Shown here piece by piece: positions 1-7,338 of a DNA stretch of 32,210 nt. This DNA is from Halobacteriales archaeon QS_4_69_34. GTDB lineage: Archaea > Halobacteriota > Halobacteria > Halobacteriales > Halococcaceae. Under the pieces are notes generated by a model, which saw only the letters and a list, made by a program, of their open reading frames with translations, was not told the origin of the DNA and ran no database searches. The stretch is taken from the NCBI GenBank assembly GCA_003021045.1, contig PXRN01000017.1:1-32210 (forward strand), given 5' to 3'. A program made the position numbers and the translations under genes. How positions within the stretch are numbered: the stretch's first letter is position 1; each line of letters opens with the position of its first letter.

Positions 1-1
1 C

Positions 2-223
2 GTCGCCGAACTGCAGGATGCCACGTCCGTCCTCGTGGACCTGCTCTCCTGGGGCCTCGAAGAGACCGACGAGACGGCTGCCCTGCGCGAGCAGGCGGTG
101 GGGATGGTCGGGGATACACAGGTCGCTCTGGACTCGCTCCGGGCCGTCGTCGTCCGCCACCCGGAACTCGACATCAAGGAATGGGACGATGCGACGGCGG
201 AGGGATACCACTTCGGCCAATAG
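2..223 (+). CDS. C-terminal end of a hypothetical protein (partial, 5' end outside window)
   Basis: An open frame runs from base 2 to a TAG at 221-223 without a stop, so this is the last 73 or so residues of a gene that begins before the window. The visible part has an acidic helical composition, with segments such as LVDLLSWGLEETDETAAL and a tail ending HFGQ. An internal ATG at 35 exists, but the frame reads well upstream of it, so I treat the gene as truncated by the window edge. I do not recognise the family. It converges with the minus-strand gene at 322-1203, about 100 bases away. Confidence 0.6.
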   Translation, partial: VAELQDATSVLVDLLSWGLEETDETAALREQAVGMVGDTQVALDSLRAVVVRHPELDIKEWDDATAEGYHFGQ

Positions 224-321
224 CCCCCATCTCATTCAGCCCCACGAATAGGTGATCGTTAATCTGTACGAGGGGGGAGCCCATCCGCAGGCTGCCCTTA
301 CGCGAGCGCGGTCTGGGAGCA

Positions 322-1203
322 TCAACAGGGCTCCGCTGAATCTCGTTTCGGGTCTTTGTCGAGGCCCCCCTCCCCCTTCTGGTAGTTACAGAGAGCTGAT
401 TCGAGCTCGTAGACTGCGCTCGATGGATCCATGTTCAACTGCTCAACGCCATATTCGTGAAGCAACTGGAGCCGAACGTCCACCTCTTCGTCCGAGAGGT
501 CGTCCATCGAGTCGCCGAAGACCCTCTGGAAGCCCCGTTCCGGTCCGGCTGTCGAGACGTAGGATTTGCGGAGAACTGAGGGAGCCAACCAGGTCAGGTC
601 CAGTAGCTGCTGCCAGAGTTCCAGCTGATCAAAGGACGCCAAGCGCCCGTACGAGGCGACACCACGACGTAGGCGCGCGAGGCCGACGTCGAACGAATCT
701 TCATCGTGGGCCTGGATAGCTTCGAGAAACTCCTCGAAGGAGGGCGCTACGTTCTCGTAGAACGTTTCTACTGCCTCCATCACGTCGCCACCCTTTCCCG
801 TCACCTCCGTATACCCACCGAGGTACTTGCGGTGATTCGATGCCGTGAGTCCCTCCGATCGATAGAGGTCGTTTAACGATTTTTGGATCTGCGATCGGCT
901 TGCGACAGCCTCCTCCAGCGTCGTGCCAGCGTCGAGCATCTCGCAAACGACTTCTCGGTTGTTCCCACCGGCGATGTAGACAAATGAGCCGAGTAGCTTC
1001 TCTTCTCTGGTCTCCGCAAGCTGATCGAGCAGCTGCCACAACAGGTACGATCGTGGCTGAGAGACGAACCGGGCGAACGACGTCGCTTCGGGAAAGTCTA
1101 AGAACTCCATGGTATCCAACAGTCCGGAGTAGTCGCCGGTTCGCTGTGCCGCGAGAAGCTTCCTCGTAGGCCCTTCACGAACGGTAGTGGTCGTCTGTAC
1201 CAT
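322..1203 (-). CDS. Hypothetical 293-aa protein next to Nmad3; possible base-modification helper
   Basis: A predicted 293-residue soluble, mostly helical protein with no signal peptide or membrane segment. The N-terminal half (about residues 10-130) contains helices and a conserved-looking stretch, RKYLGGYTEVTGKGGDV. The C-terminal half carries LLDLTWLAP, AGPERGFQRVFG (about 219-230) and ELESALCNYQKGE near the end. This order loosely recalls the helical domain of the DNA base hypermodification / 5-hmdU DNA kinase family, where a Gly-Pro-(x)-Arg-Gly motif is followed by an LCE-x-x-K-like motif. That assignment is memory-based inference. The start at 1203 overlaps, in another frame, coding-like sequence that extends the neighbouring Nmad3 gene; the Met at 1110 is an alternative start and overlaps that frame's stop by only a few bases. 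It is the last of three same-strand genes. Confidence 0.75.
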   Translation of the reverse strand: MVQTTTTVREGPTRKLLAAQRTGDYSGLLDTMEFLDFPEATSFARFVSQPRSYLLWQLLDQLAETREEKLLGSFVYIAGGNNREVVCEMLDAGTTLEEAVASRSQIQKSLNDLYRSEGLTASNHRKYLGGYTEVTGKGGDVMEAVETFYENVAPSFEEFLEAIQAHDEDSFDVGLARLRRGVASYGRLASFDQLELWQQLLDLTWLAPSVLRKSYVSTAGPERGFQRVFGDSMDDLSDEEVDVRLQLLHEYGVEQLNMDPSSAVYELESALCNYQKGEGGLDKDPKRDSAEPC

Positions 1204-1302
1204 GGACCAGCGCCGGAATCGCTTGATAGGGCCGCTACAATACGATTGGGATCGGCCCCGGTTCGATCACTTAGTGGGACTGGAAGATCGTAGAGACGCG
1301 AT

Positions 1303-1830
1303 TCATTCCCGATCGCCGATGACGAGGTACTCCGCATCGAATTCGTCACGTCGGGCATGGGCATTGGATGAAAACATCGCCCGCTCACCCTCCGGGAGTT
1401 CGAAGTACTCCTCTCTGGTGAGTGGATCACGCTCTAGGACGAAATGACCGATGATGTAGGCTCCCCACTCAGCATTGATCCAGTCGTACTCCCGTTCACC
1501 GTCGCCAGCGTAGTCGAGTGTCGCATAGAAGAACAGCACGTCGCCTGCCTCGAGCTTACTGATTTCGGTTGTCTTCGGGCTGTGGCGGTCACCATAGGTG
1601 TATGCCCGTCCGGTCGGAATCTCTGGGAATTCCGGATCGAAATGGGTGACTGAGGCGTGAGTGGAAGCGGGACGATACTCGGTAAGCCCAAGATCAGCGT
1701 AGGTAGGAGACGTCACATGCTCGTCGGATTCGACGATCGGAACGTACCGGAAGGATCCGTCCTCATAGATCGGTCCCCGGCCTCCCGGCGTGTTGCTGTT
1801 CGCTCCGATGTTGAGAGCGACACCCTTCAT
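1303..1830 (-). CDS. Nmad3-type nucleotide modification associated protein, C-terminus cut by a frameshift
   Basis: The 175-residue product opens with MKGVALNIGANSN followed by a GP-IYEDGSF-RYVPI stretch, the hallmark N-terminus of nucleotide modification associated domain 3 (Nmad3). That family was defined by its association with DNA base modification genes; its biochemical activity is not established. The middle (LEAGDVLFFYATLDY, EWGAYIIGHFVLE) also fits. The frame stops at VIGDRE, but one base further the next frame continues with ESRLYDLPVPLSDR and ALSSDSGAGPWYRR (about 1305-1195), matching what I expect of the family's C-terminus. So a one-base indel near 1303-1310 appears to truncate the protein, unless it is a sequencing error. 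The start ATG at 1830 lies behind an AT-richer stretch with no clear Shine-Dalgarno. It sits between ASCH and the 293-residue gene. Confidence 0.82.
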   Translation of the reverse strand: MKGVALNIGANSNTPGGRGPIYEDGSFRYVPIVESDEHVTSPTYADLGLTEYRPASTHASVTHFDPEFPEIPTGRAYTYGDRHSPKTTEISKLEAGDVLFFYATLDYAGDGEREYDWINAEWGAYIIGHFVLERDPLTREEYFELPEGERAMFSSNAHARRDEFDAEYLVIGDRE

Positions 1831-1960
1831 ATAGGAACGTATCTGAGGCTATCGCACTAAATCCCTGTAGCGAAGCTCGGTCGTCCAGCTCGACAGTATG
1901 TCTAGGGGTTACTCGACGAGGCCCTCAGGTATCATCACCGAGAATGTGCTGACAGTGGGT

Positions 1961-2320
1961 TCAGCTCTCTGTTGGCCGACTCCGGCCGACATACCGGAAC
2001 TCGACGACATCGACGACCAGATTTTCGTCCCAGGCACCATCGCCGTTGATCTCCTGCCACGCGTCGCGGAACTCCGCGAGCGTGTAGCCACCTTCGGCTC
2101 GGGCGTCGGCCTCGTCCATCGCACCCAGCGATTGGCGGTAGACGGCCTCGATTTCGATGTAGCAGTCGCACGCGGCATCGCTCGTGAACAGCTCCCTTAC
2201 TGCCATCTGAATCGACCCCACCGCTGGACGATTGTGGCCTTCGGCCCAATCCCGGCGCGTGGCCGTCTTCTCGCCGGCCCGAATCGACTCGATGTGCTTG
2301 GGCTGGAATAATAGGCTCAT
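1961..2320 (-). CDS. ASCH domain protein (PUA-like fold, YqfB-like triad)
   Basis: A 119-residue protein of ASCH size. Its N-terminus, LLFQPKHIESIRAGEKTATRR, is the typical ASCH opening in which a substrate-binding Lys-Thr-x-Thr-x-Arg segment follows the first helix. ASCH domains have the PUA-like fold and bind RNA or modified nucleosides. E. coli YqfB, a member, hydrolyses N4-acetylcytidine with a Lys-Thr-Glu triad. Here K18, T21 and roughly E76 occupy comparable positions, so a related amidohydrolase activity is possible but unproven. It is the first of three minus-strand genes, about 130 bases ahead of the Nmad3 gene. The start at 2320 is the only ATG that preserves the family N-terminus. 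Confidence 0.82.
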   Translation of the reverse strand: MSLLFQPKHIESIRAGEKTATRRDWAEGHNRPAVGSIQMAVRELFTSDAACDCYIEIEAVYRQSLGAMDEADARAEGGYTLAEFRDAWQEINGDGAWDENLVVDVVEFRYVGRSRPTES

Positions 2321-2586
2321 AGGCTGGGTTACGTCCGCGATCAGGAAAACGGTCGGTGCCGGCTGTCTTGAGTCATCACGGATTACCTACGCGCTCAACT
2401 CGATCCATAAGGAGCCTCCAACTCGGGCCGTGAATATCTGACGTGGACCGGCATCATCAAACCCGCCCGCTCCTCACAGGAGAGCTCAACAGTACCACCA
2501 ACACTAGTTCGTCAAATGGCACTCAAACCTTCTCATTACTTTCTGAGCCGGGGGCTTATCAACGTCGAAACCGTAGCGAGGGCGCA

Positions 2587-3564
2587 ATGAGACGCCGAAA
2601 ATTCCTCGTTTCGGGGGTAGGAGCATTAGCCGGTGCGAAGCACCTTGATGTCAAATTCCGAGAGTACAGCGGGGAGGCTCTCGAACGGGCGATCGCCGAG
2701 CGAATCGGCGACGACGGTCACCGCTGGGTCGATGTCGAGTTCCCCTACCGGGGCGAGTCCGAGCCCTACTACCAGATCCTGGACGTTCATCACAACCTCA
2801 CTGCTCTCGACGGGGAAGCACAGGCCGCCGTCGACGACCTCACGCGGGAGTGGAACCTCACGCTCGAAGAGGAGGCGACCGCGGCCAACGGCCTCGACTT
2901 CCGGACGCTCACCCTCGACTCCGAGGATCCGCGCGAGCACCGCGAACTCGCTGAGACGATCCTCCAGCGGATCTACGGCGTCGAACTCGCCCACATCGCG
3001 GACGTCACGCAAGTCGATGGCGAACCCGACTCCGACGATGGCGACGCTGGCGGTGACGGAGGGGACGAGACGGACGCCGACGCCGACGCGGGCGAGGTAC
3101 ACGTGACCACCATGAAGGAAAACGACTGGATGTTCCATGCCCGCTACGACGAGTGGCTCCACGAGTGCTACGAGGTACTCGTCGAGCGGGGCGGGGCGAC
3201 CGGCGTCGAGTTCCTCGACGTGACCGACCTCCCGGGGCTCGGTCCACCTCGCATCGACTACCGGCCGAACGAGGAGTCGCCCTACGGGACGCTCTCAAGG
3301 GACGAATACCGGAAGCGCCGCGAGCAGCGCCTCCACGCGCCGACGGCCAAGCAAGCGCGCCAGCAGAACGACTGGCTCGGGGACACGCTTCTGCCCGGCC
3401 TGCACGTTCTCGCCGAGCACGTCGATGGGGACATTCGGCCACCCGAGGGTGACGTGCCGCCGCGGGAGCAACACTGGCGCTACGCTGGCGATGGTACTGA
3501 CGTCGATCCCGGGGCCGTGGAGTTTCGTGAACTCGTCGTCGACGCGGTCTTCGACGACGAGTGA
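2587..3564 (+). CDS. Hypothetical protein with Tat-like N-terminus and acidic linker
   Basis: The chosen ATG at 2587 gives 325 residues. It lies about 30 bases after an AT-rich TTATCAA element (about 2551-2557), a good archaeal TATA spacing, and begins MRRRKFLVSGVGALAGA, which looks like a twin-arginine export signal (R-R-x-F-L). The hydrophobic part is short and runs straight into KHLDVKFREYSGEALERAI, which looks like a cytoplasmic domain. The frame is open upstream to a GTG at 2443, but that part reads as non-coding. The body has two regions, about residues 20-140 and 175-325, separated by an acidic Asp/Gly/Glu linker at about 145-175. I do not recognise either region. Third-position GC and acidity support this strand. 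Confidence 0.72.
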   Translation: MRRRKFLVSGVGALAGAKHLDVKFREYSGEALERAIAERIGDDGHRWVDVEFPYRGESEPYYQILDVHHNLTALDGEAQAAVDDLTREWNLTLEEEATAANGLDFRTLTLDSEDPREHRELAETILQRIYGVELAHIADVTQVDGEPDSDDGDAGGDGGDETDADADAGEVHVTTMKENDWMFHARYDEWLHECYEVLVERGGATGVEFLDVTDLPGLGPPRIDYRPNEESPYGTLSRDEYRKRREQRLHAPTAKQARQQNDWLGDTLLPGLHVLAEHVDGDIRPPEGDVPPREQHWRYAGDGTDVDPGAVEFRELVVDAVFDDE

Positions 3565-3900
3565 GGGGTGTTCGGCCACGGGGACGGTGGCACCCTCGGG
3601 AGTGAGCATCCGAACGGCTTTGTGAGCAACTATTCGAATCTCCCGCTACGACGACTATAATGGCTGCACAGTCGGCCATTGGCGCTTCTGGAAATTACCG
3701 GGCTGCTTCCCTCGATCGATGTTATATAGAGGTGTCTGGTTTCTCGGTCAACTGCACGAGGGAGTGTTTTATGTAGGCGGCAGGGGTGGTGAGTTGTAGC
3801 TGCCCGTGACCGATCTCATCCCGGGTAGAGCAAAGGCCACCGGCTCCGACCGCCCAGCGCTCGGCCGCCGATCGAATCCACTCGGCTGTAACTTACTCCC
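3565..3900. other. Gene-free stretch of 336 bases
   Basis: I see no convincing coding frame here. It holds two AT-rich TATA-like elements, GTTATATAG near 3720 and GTTTTATGTAGG near 3767, embedded in GC-rich DNA. Either could be a promoter for the small gene at 3901 or a relict of lost sequence. The downstream gene begins immediately after CTGTAACTTACTCCC, with no Shine-Dalgarno. Confidence 0.4.
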
Positions 3901-4125
3901 ATGACCAACAACGATCACTCCCCCGACGACACGGAAGCCCTTCCGTCGGACGACCACCGGCAAGCGATCGAGGCGAGCGAGCACGCCGTCGATGCCCTCC
4001 GGACCGGCAACCTCTCCCACGCCCGGAGGCTCCTTGACGAGGCCCGTACCGCTATCGAGCGCGCTCAACCCGACGACACCAGCACCCAAGAGCAGCGCGA
4101 GATCGCCTACGACTGCTACGACTGA
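3901..4125 (+). CDS. Small acidic hypothetical protein (74 aa)
   Basis: Predicted 74-residue protein, strongly acidic and helical (HRQAIEASEHAVDALRTGN, ARRLLDEARTAIERAQ). The two amphipathic segments with regularly spaced Ala/Leu resemble a short helical-hairpin or TPR-like unit. The composition is typical of small haloarchaeal cytoplasmic proteins and clearly better than the opposite-strand frame over the same bases, which is Gly/Val-rich and lacks acidic residues. There are no cysteines or membrane segments. No Shine-Dalgarno is visible, so translation may be leaderless. No function can be assigned. Confidence 0.6.
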   Translation: MTNNDHSPDDTEALPSDDHRQAIEASEHAVDALRTGNLSHARRLLDEARTAIERAQPDDTSTQEQREIAYDCYD

Positions 4126-4262
4126 CCCGCTTGCCGCGGCGGTGACGCCCAGCAGCAGCTCTTCACCAGTGGACATCAACGCTCCTGATCGACCGCAGCA
4201 GCGACGAGCAACCGTGGCTCGTCTTCCGTAGCAATGATACGATGACGCGGTAGTTCGCACCG

Positions 4263-4725
4263 TCAATTCTCGTCGCAACTACAGTCAGGTCCCACATTCA
4301 ATTTCTCCCCGGGTGGTGGATCGATAGCGATCTCACCATCCTTGACGGCGGGGACGAGGTCCCACGCGTAGTAATGGCTCCAGCCGTCGACGTACCTCAG
4401 GTCGATGTCGTCGACCACGACGTGCTCGGTCGCGTCGGGAAACTCCTCGCTGAGCATCCGGAGTCGGTCGGGCCGTCGTGGCCAGTACTCGAAGTGGCCG
4501 TACTCGTCTTCCTCGCCGAGGCGCTCGATCCCCTCCTCGTAGTGGCGTTCGGCGAGTTCCCTGATGCCGGGAATCTCCGCTTTTTTGCGTCTGGTTGCCG
4601 ATCGCCCAGACCTCGTGATCAGTCTCGTGAGCGAGGTGGCGCACCCACGCCAGCGGCACCAGGACGTCGTCCCTGTAGAGTCGGTTTACCCTGACCGTCC
4701 GATCGCGGTCGAACGCGAACACCAT
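4263..4725 (-). pseudogene. HAD-like hydrolase gene with a frameshift in an A6 run
   Basis: Two reading frames join into one protein of about 154 residues. The first starts at the ATG at 4725 (VFAFDRDRTV, then WVRHLAHETDHEVWAIGNQTQK). The second resumes with AEIPGIRELAERHYEEG and ends VGPDCSCDEN before the stop at 4263. They meet at six adenines on the coding strand (T6 at 4581-4586); five would keep the frame. FDRDRT matches the DxDxT nucleophile motif I of the HAD superfamily, and VVVDDIDL resembles the late acidic motif. The upstream gene's TGA overlaps this ATG (TGATG at 4727-4723), so the pair is translationally coupled. The frameshift could be a real mutation, slippage or a consensus error. 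Confidence 0.68.
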
Positions 4726-5558
4726 CACGGATTCCGTCTCGCCTCCGAACCCGTCGTCTGACTCGGGAAGCCGTCACGGGCGGTTTCCTGGACGGCCTGC
4801 CACGACCGCTTGTACTCGCGGGCGGCCGCTTCGGCATCGATGTCGCCGTAGTAGATCCCGCCCGACAGATCGAGCGACGCGCGCGTCTCCTCGTCGAGTT
4901 CGCGCCGAACGATGTCGAACTCCTCGGGGTACTCGGAGGCGATCCGCCAGTTCGTGATCACCGGTCCCCACGCACCGCCCTGCTCCCAGTCGGTGGTGTA
5001 CCACTCGATCCACGCGAGTTTGTTCACGTACCGCCGATACTCGATATCGTCGAAGGTCCCCCGACGGATCTCCTCGCGGACGAACGGCGATTGGAGCGCA
5101 TCGTAGGGCGACACCGGGAACCGAAACGGAGCGAACGAGCGGTGGCCCCTCGTCTCCAGTTCCGTCCGCGCCCCGGGTGGGCGCTGCTCGCCGCGCTGGA
5201 CCGCCCGCCACTCCTCGCGGTGGCGGCGAGCCCAGCGCCGACGCTCGTCGGGATCTTCCTCGCCGTACCAGTTCCACTCTTTCTCGCTGCGGGTCGGTGC
5301 ATCGAGATCCCGCTGGACCGCGTCGTAGGCTTCGGGAATCGCCGCCGCCACCCGCCAGCGATGGACGGCCATGCTGAACCGGGAGATGCCCGACGTGTCC
5401 CTGTCGACTCCCTCGCTGGTGTGCCATTCCAGCCAGACGAGTTCGTTGACGTAGCGACGGTACTCGACGTCCTCGAACGAGCCGCGACGGATCTCCTCAC
5501 GGATGAACTCGGACGATACCTCGGCGTAGGGTTTCCGTGGGAAGGCGTGCTCGGTCAT
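4725..5558 (-). CDS. Internally duplicated hypothetical protein (277 aa)
   Basis: I take the start as the ATG at 5558 (MTEHAFPRK). The frame extends to 5627, but the extra residues come from the AT-rich intergenic DNA. The protein consists of two homologous halves of about 120 residues. Each contains an FIREEIRRGSFEDVEYRRYV-type block: EFIREEIRRGSFEDVEYRRYVN in the first, PFVREEIRRGTFDDIEYRRYVN in the second. Each is then followed by a WLEWHT/WIEWYT motif, a WRxAxxxPE motif and a closing W-x-AVQ. There is no signal peptide or membrane helix. I do not recognise the domain. It is co-transcribed and overlaps with the HAD-like gene at 4263-4725, and it is divergent from the M20 peptidase, sharing an AT-rich region at 5559-5690. 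Confidence 0.78.
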   Translation of the reverse strand: MTEHAFPRKPYAEVSSEFIREEIRRGSFEDVEYRRYVNELVWLEWHTSEGVDRDTSGISRFSMAVHRWRVAAAIPEAYDAVQRDLDAPTRSEKEWNWYGEEDPDERRRWARRHREEWRAVQRGEQRPPGARTELETRGHRSFAPFRFPVSPYDALQSPFVREEIRRGTFDDIEYRRYVNKLAWIEWYTTDWEQGGAWGPVITNWRIASEYPEEFDIVRRELDEETRASLDLSGGIYYGDIDAEAAAREYKRSWQAVQETARDGFPSQTTGSEARRNP

Positions 5559-5690
5559 CGGCTTCGCCCCTGTGGCATACCTAATTCTAATACTCACACA
5601 AATAAAAACCTTCCTGAATATTACCAAAAGTCATTCAAATGGTTCCTCGACAGCAAGACTATCGGGGTGTATCCCGTACCGCTCCGTAGA
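5559..5690. promoter_or_regulatory. AT-rich divergent promoter region
   Basis: About 130 bases between two divergent genes. The section 5575-5640 is strikingly AT-rich compared with its surroundings and includes AAATAAAAAC, GAATATTACC and CTAATTCTAATAC. These can serve as TATA elements for the minus-strand duplicated gene (start 5558) and the plus-strand peptidase (start 5691). No operator could be assigned. Confidence 0.5.
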
Positions 5691-6854
5691 ATGGGCGGGA
5701 CCTCCAAAGGCGAACTCGTAGACCTGCTCGCCGAAATCGTCGCCCGGGAGACGGTCAATCCGCCCGGCGAGGAGAAGGTCCTCGCCGACTTCCTCGTCGA
5801 GAGGCTCGACGCCTCGCCGGTCGACTTCGACGTCGAGCGCCAGGTGGTCGAACCCGGCCGGCCGAACGTGATCGCGCGGGCGGGCGACCCGGCGAAGGGG
5901 CGTCTCCTTCTCACCGGCCACATAGACGTCGTCCCCGCAACTCCCGAGGGCTGGTCGGAAGATCCGTTCGCACTCCGGCGAGAGGGTGATCGGCTGATCG
6001 GCCGCGGTGTCGCCGACATGAAGGGCGCGCTCGCCGCGAAGCTCGTGGCCGCCGAGGCGTTCCTCGCCGAGCACGACGATCCTGGCGAGGTGATCCTCGC
6101 GTTCGTCGTCGACGAAGAGATCGGCGGCTCGGGTACCGAGACGCTCGTCGAGCACGGGATCGACGCCGACGCCGCGATCATCGGCGAGCCGACGGGACTC
6201 CAGGTCGCCGTCGCCGAGTTCGGAGCCGTCGGCTATTCGCTCACCGTTGCCGGCGAGAGCGCTCACTCCGGACGACCCGACCGCGGGGTCAACGCCATCG
6301 ACGGACTGCGGCGCGTGCTCGACCGCATTGAGGCGCTCGACGACGGAGTGTGGACCCGCGAACACGAGTTGTTTGACCGCGGGCCGGCGATCACCGTCAC
6401 CGAGATCGAGGGCGGCAGCGCGCCCAACGTCGTGCCCGACGAGGCGAGTGCGACCCTCGACTGGCGGACCCTCCCCGACCTCGGCCGAGAGCCCGAGGAG
6501 TTCGACGAGCAACTCGCCGACGCCATCGAGGGGACGATCCTTGACGGCGCTCCCGTCGAGGTCAAGTTCGAGCGCGAGTTCTTCAGTGCCGGCTCGGAAG
6601 TCGATCATGACGCTGAGATTGTACAGGTCGCCCTTGCTGCCGCTCAGGAAGTCGGAACCGATCCCAATCTCATCGGTCTCCATGGGGTCAGCGACGCCCG
6701 CAAGCTCACTCAGTGGGGAATCCCGACGCTTCTATTTGGCCCCGGGAGCATCGAGGATGCCCACACCGCCGATGAATCAGTCACTATCAGCGAACTGACC
6801 AAGACGGTCGAAACCTACCGGTGTATCCTCGAACGCTGGCTTCGGGAGACTTAA
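5691..6854 (+). CDS. M20 family metallopeptidase (ArgE/DapE/ACY1-type)
   Basis: A 387-residue zinc-dependent amidohydrolase of the M20 family, which removes an acyl or aminoacyl group from amino acid derivatives. Motifs occur in order: GHIDVVPA (zinc His and catalytic Asp, about 82-89), GRGVADMKG (bridging Asp, about 106-114), the Glu-Glu pair in VDEEIGGSG (about 143), GEPT (zinc ligand Glu region, about 168), the dimerisation-domain SAHSGRP, and the terminal zinc His in EDAHTADE. The start at ATG 5691 gives the usual ArgE/DapE length; the frame is open far upstream but antisense to the neighbouring gene there. The exact substrate (acetylornithine, succinyl-diaminopimelate or another) cannot be decided. 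No biosynthetic partner lies beside it, so a general peptidase role is possible. Confidence 0.9.
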   Translation: MGGTSKGELVDLLAEIVARETVNPPGEEKVLADFLVERLDASPVDFDVERQVVEPGRPNVIARAGDPAKGRLLLTGHIDVVPATPEGWSEDPFALRREGDRLIGRGVADMKGALAAKLVAAEAFLAEHDDPGEVILAFVVDEEIGGSGTETLVEHGIDADAAIIGEPTGLQVAVAEFGAVGYSLTVAGESAHSGRPDRGVNAIDGLRRVLDRIEALDDGVWTREHELFDRGPAITVTEIEGGSAPNVVPDEASATLDWRTLPDLGREPEEFDEQLADAIEGTILDGAPVEVKFEREFFSAGSEVDHDAEIVQVALAAAQEVGTDPNLIGLHGVSDARKLTQWGIPTLLFGPGSIEDAHTADESVTISELTKTVETYRCILERWLRET

Positions 6855-6927
6855 GCCTTCAGACGAGGTAGTGTGAGCAACGGCAGCACATAACGGTATG
6901 AAAACCACGACGAGTGGACGCAGGAAC

Positions 6928-7296
6928 ATGAAAACCAACTTTGAAAAAGGAAGAGAGTTCGAGGCGAGAAGACGGTATTACTGGAACGACCGGAGCGACG
7001 TACTGGACGTGCATTCGGATACCTACGGTCCCACGGACCTTGCAATAATATTCAAGAAATATTCGAGTATTGAAACGAAAGTCTTAGTTATCCAAGCGAA
7101 GACGAACGGATATCTCAGCCCCGAGGAACGCAGCGATCTACAAGAATTTCTCAGTTATAAACCGGATAGTGTCGGATTTCGAGTCGAGTATCTCCGAGAC
7201 TCGGATGGGGGATACGGTCACGGCAATACGACGTACACCAAAATCGAGACGCCCGATGACATCGATCGACATGCAGAGAAAATCAAACAGCGTTGA
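6928..7296 (+). CDS. PD-(D/E)XK-like nuclease, small, AT-rich gene
   Basis: A 122-residue protein from the ATG at 6928; an in-frame ATG at 6898 adds ten residues (MKTTTSGRRN). I prefer 6928 because AGGA lies just upstream of it. The core reads FEKGREFEARRRYYW, then GPTDLAII and LVIQAKTNGYLSPEE. This matches a restriction-endonuclease-like fold: an early Glu, a central Asp and a Q-x-K pair. It resembles small archaeal Holliday-junction-resolvase-like nucleases that are common in haloarchaeal viruses and integrated elements. The gene is visibly richer in A and T than its neighbours (codons such as AAA, ATA, TAT), which suggests recent transfer. Target and partner are unknown. Confidence 0.72.
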   Translation: MKTNFEKGREFEARRRYYWNDRSDVLDVHSDTYGPTDLAIIFKKYSSIETKVLVIQAKTNGYLSPEERSDLQEFLSYKPDSVGFRVEYLRDSDGGYGHGNTTYTKIETPDDIDRHAEKIKQR

Positions 7297-7338
7297 GAGG
7301 CGGCCCCTACCCCCTCACACTGTGATTTCAGATACCAT

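Noticed and set aside
3769..4278. 169-aa minus-strand frame opposite the 74-aa gene
   Set aside because: Gly/Val-rich and not acidic, unlike haloarchaeal proteins. The plus-strand reading is better.
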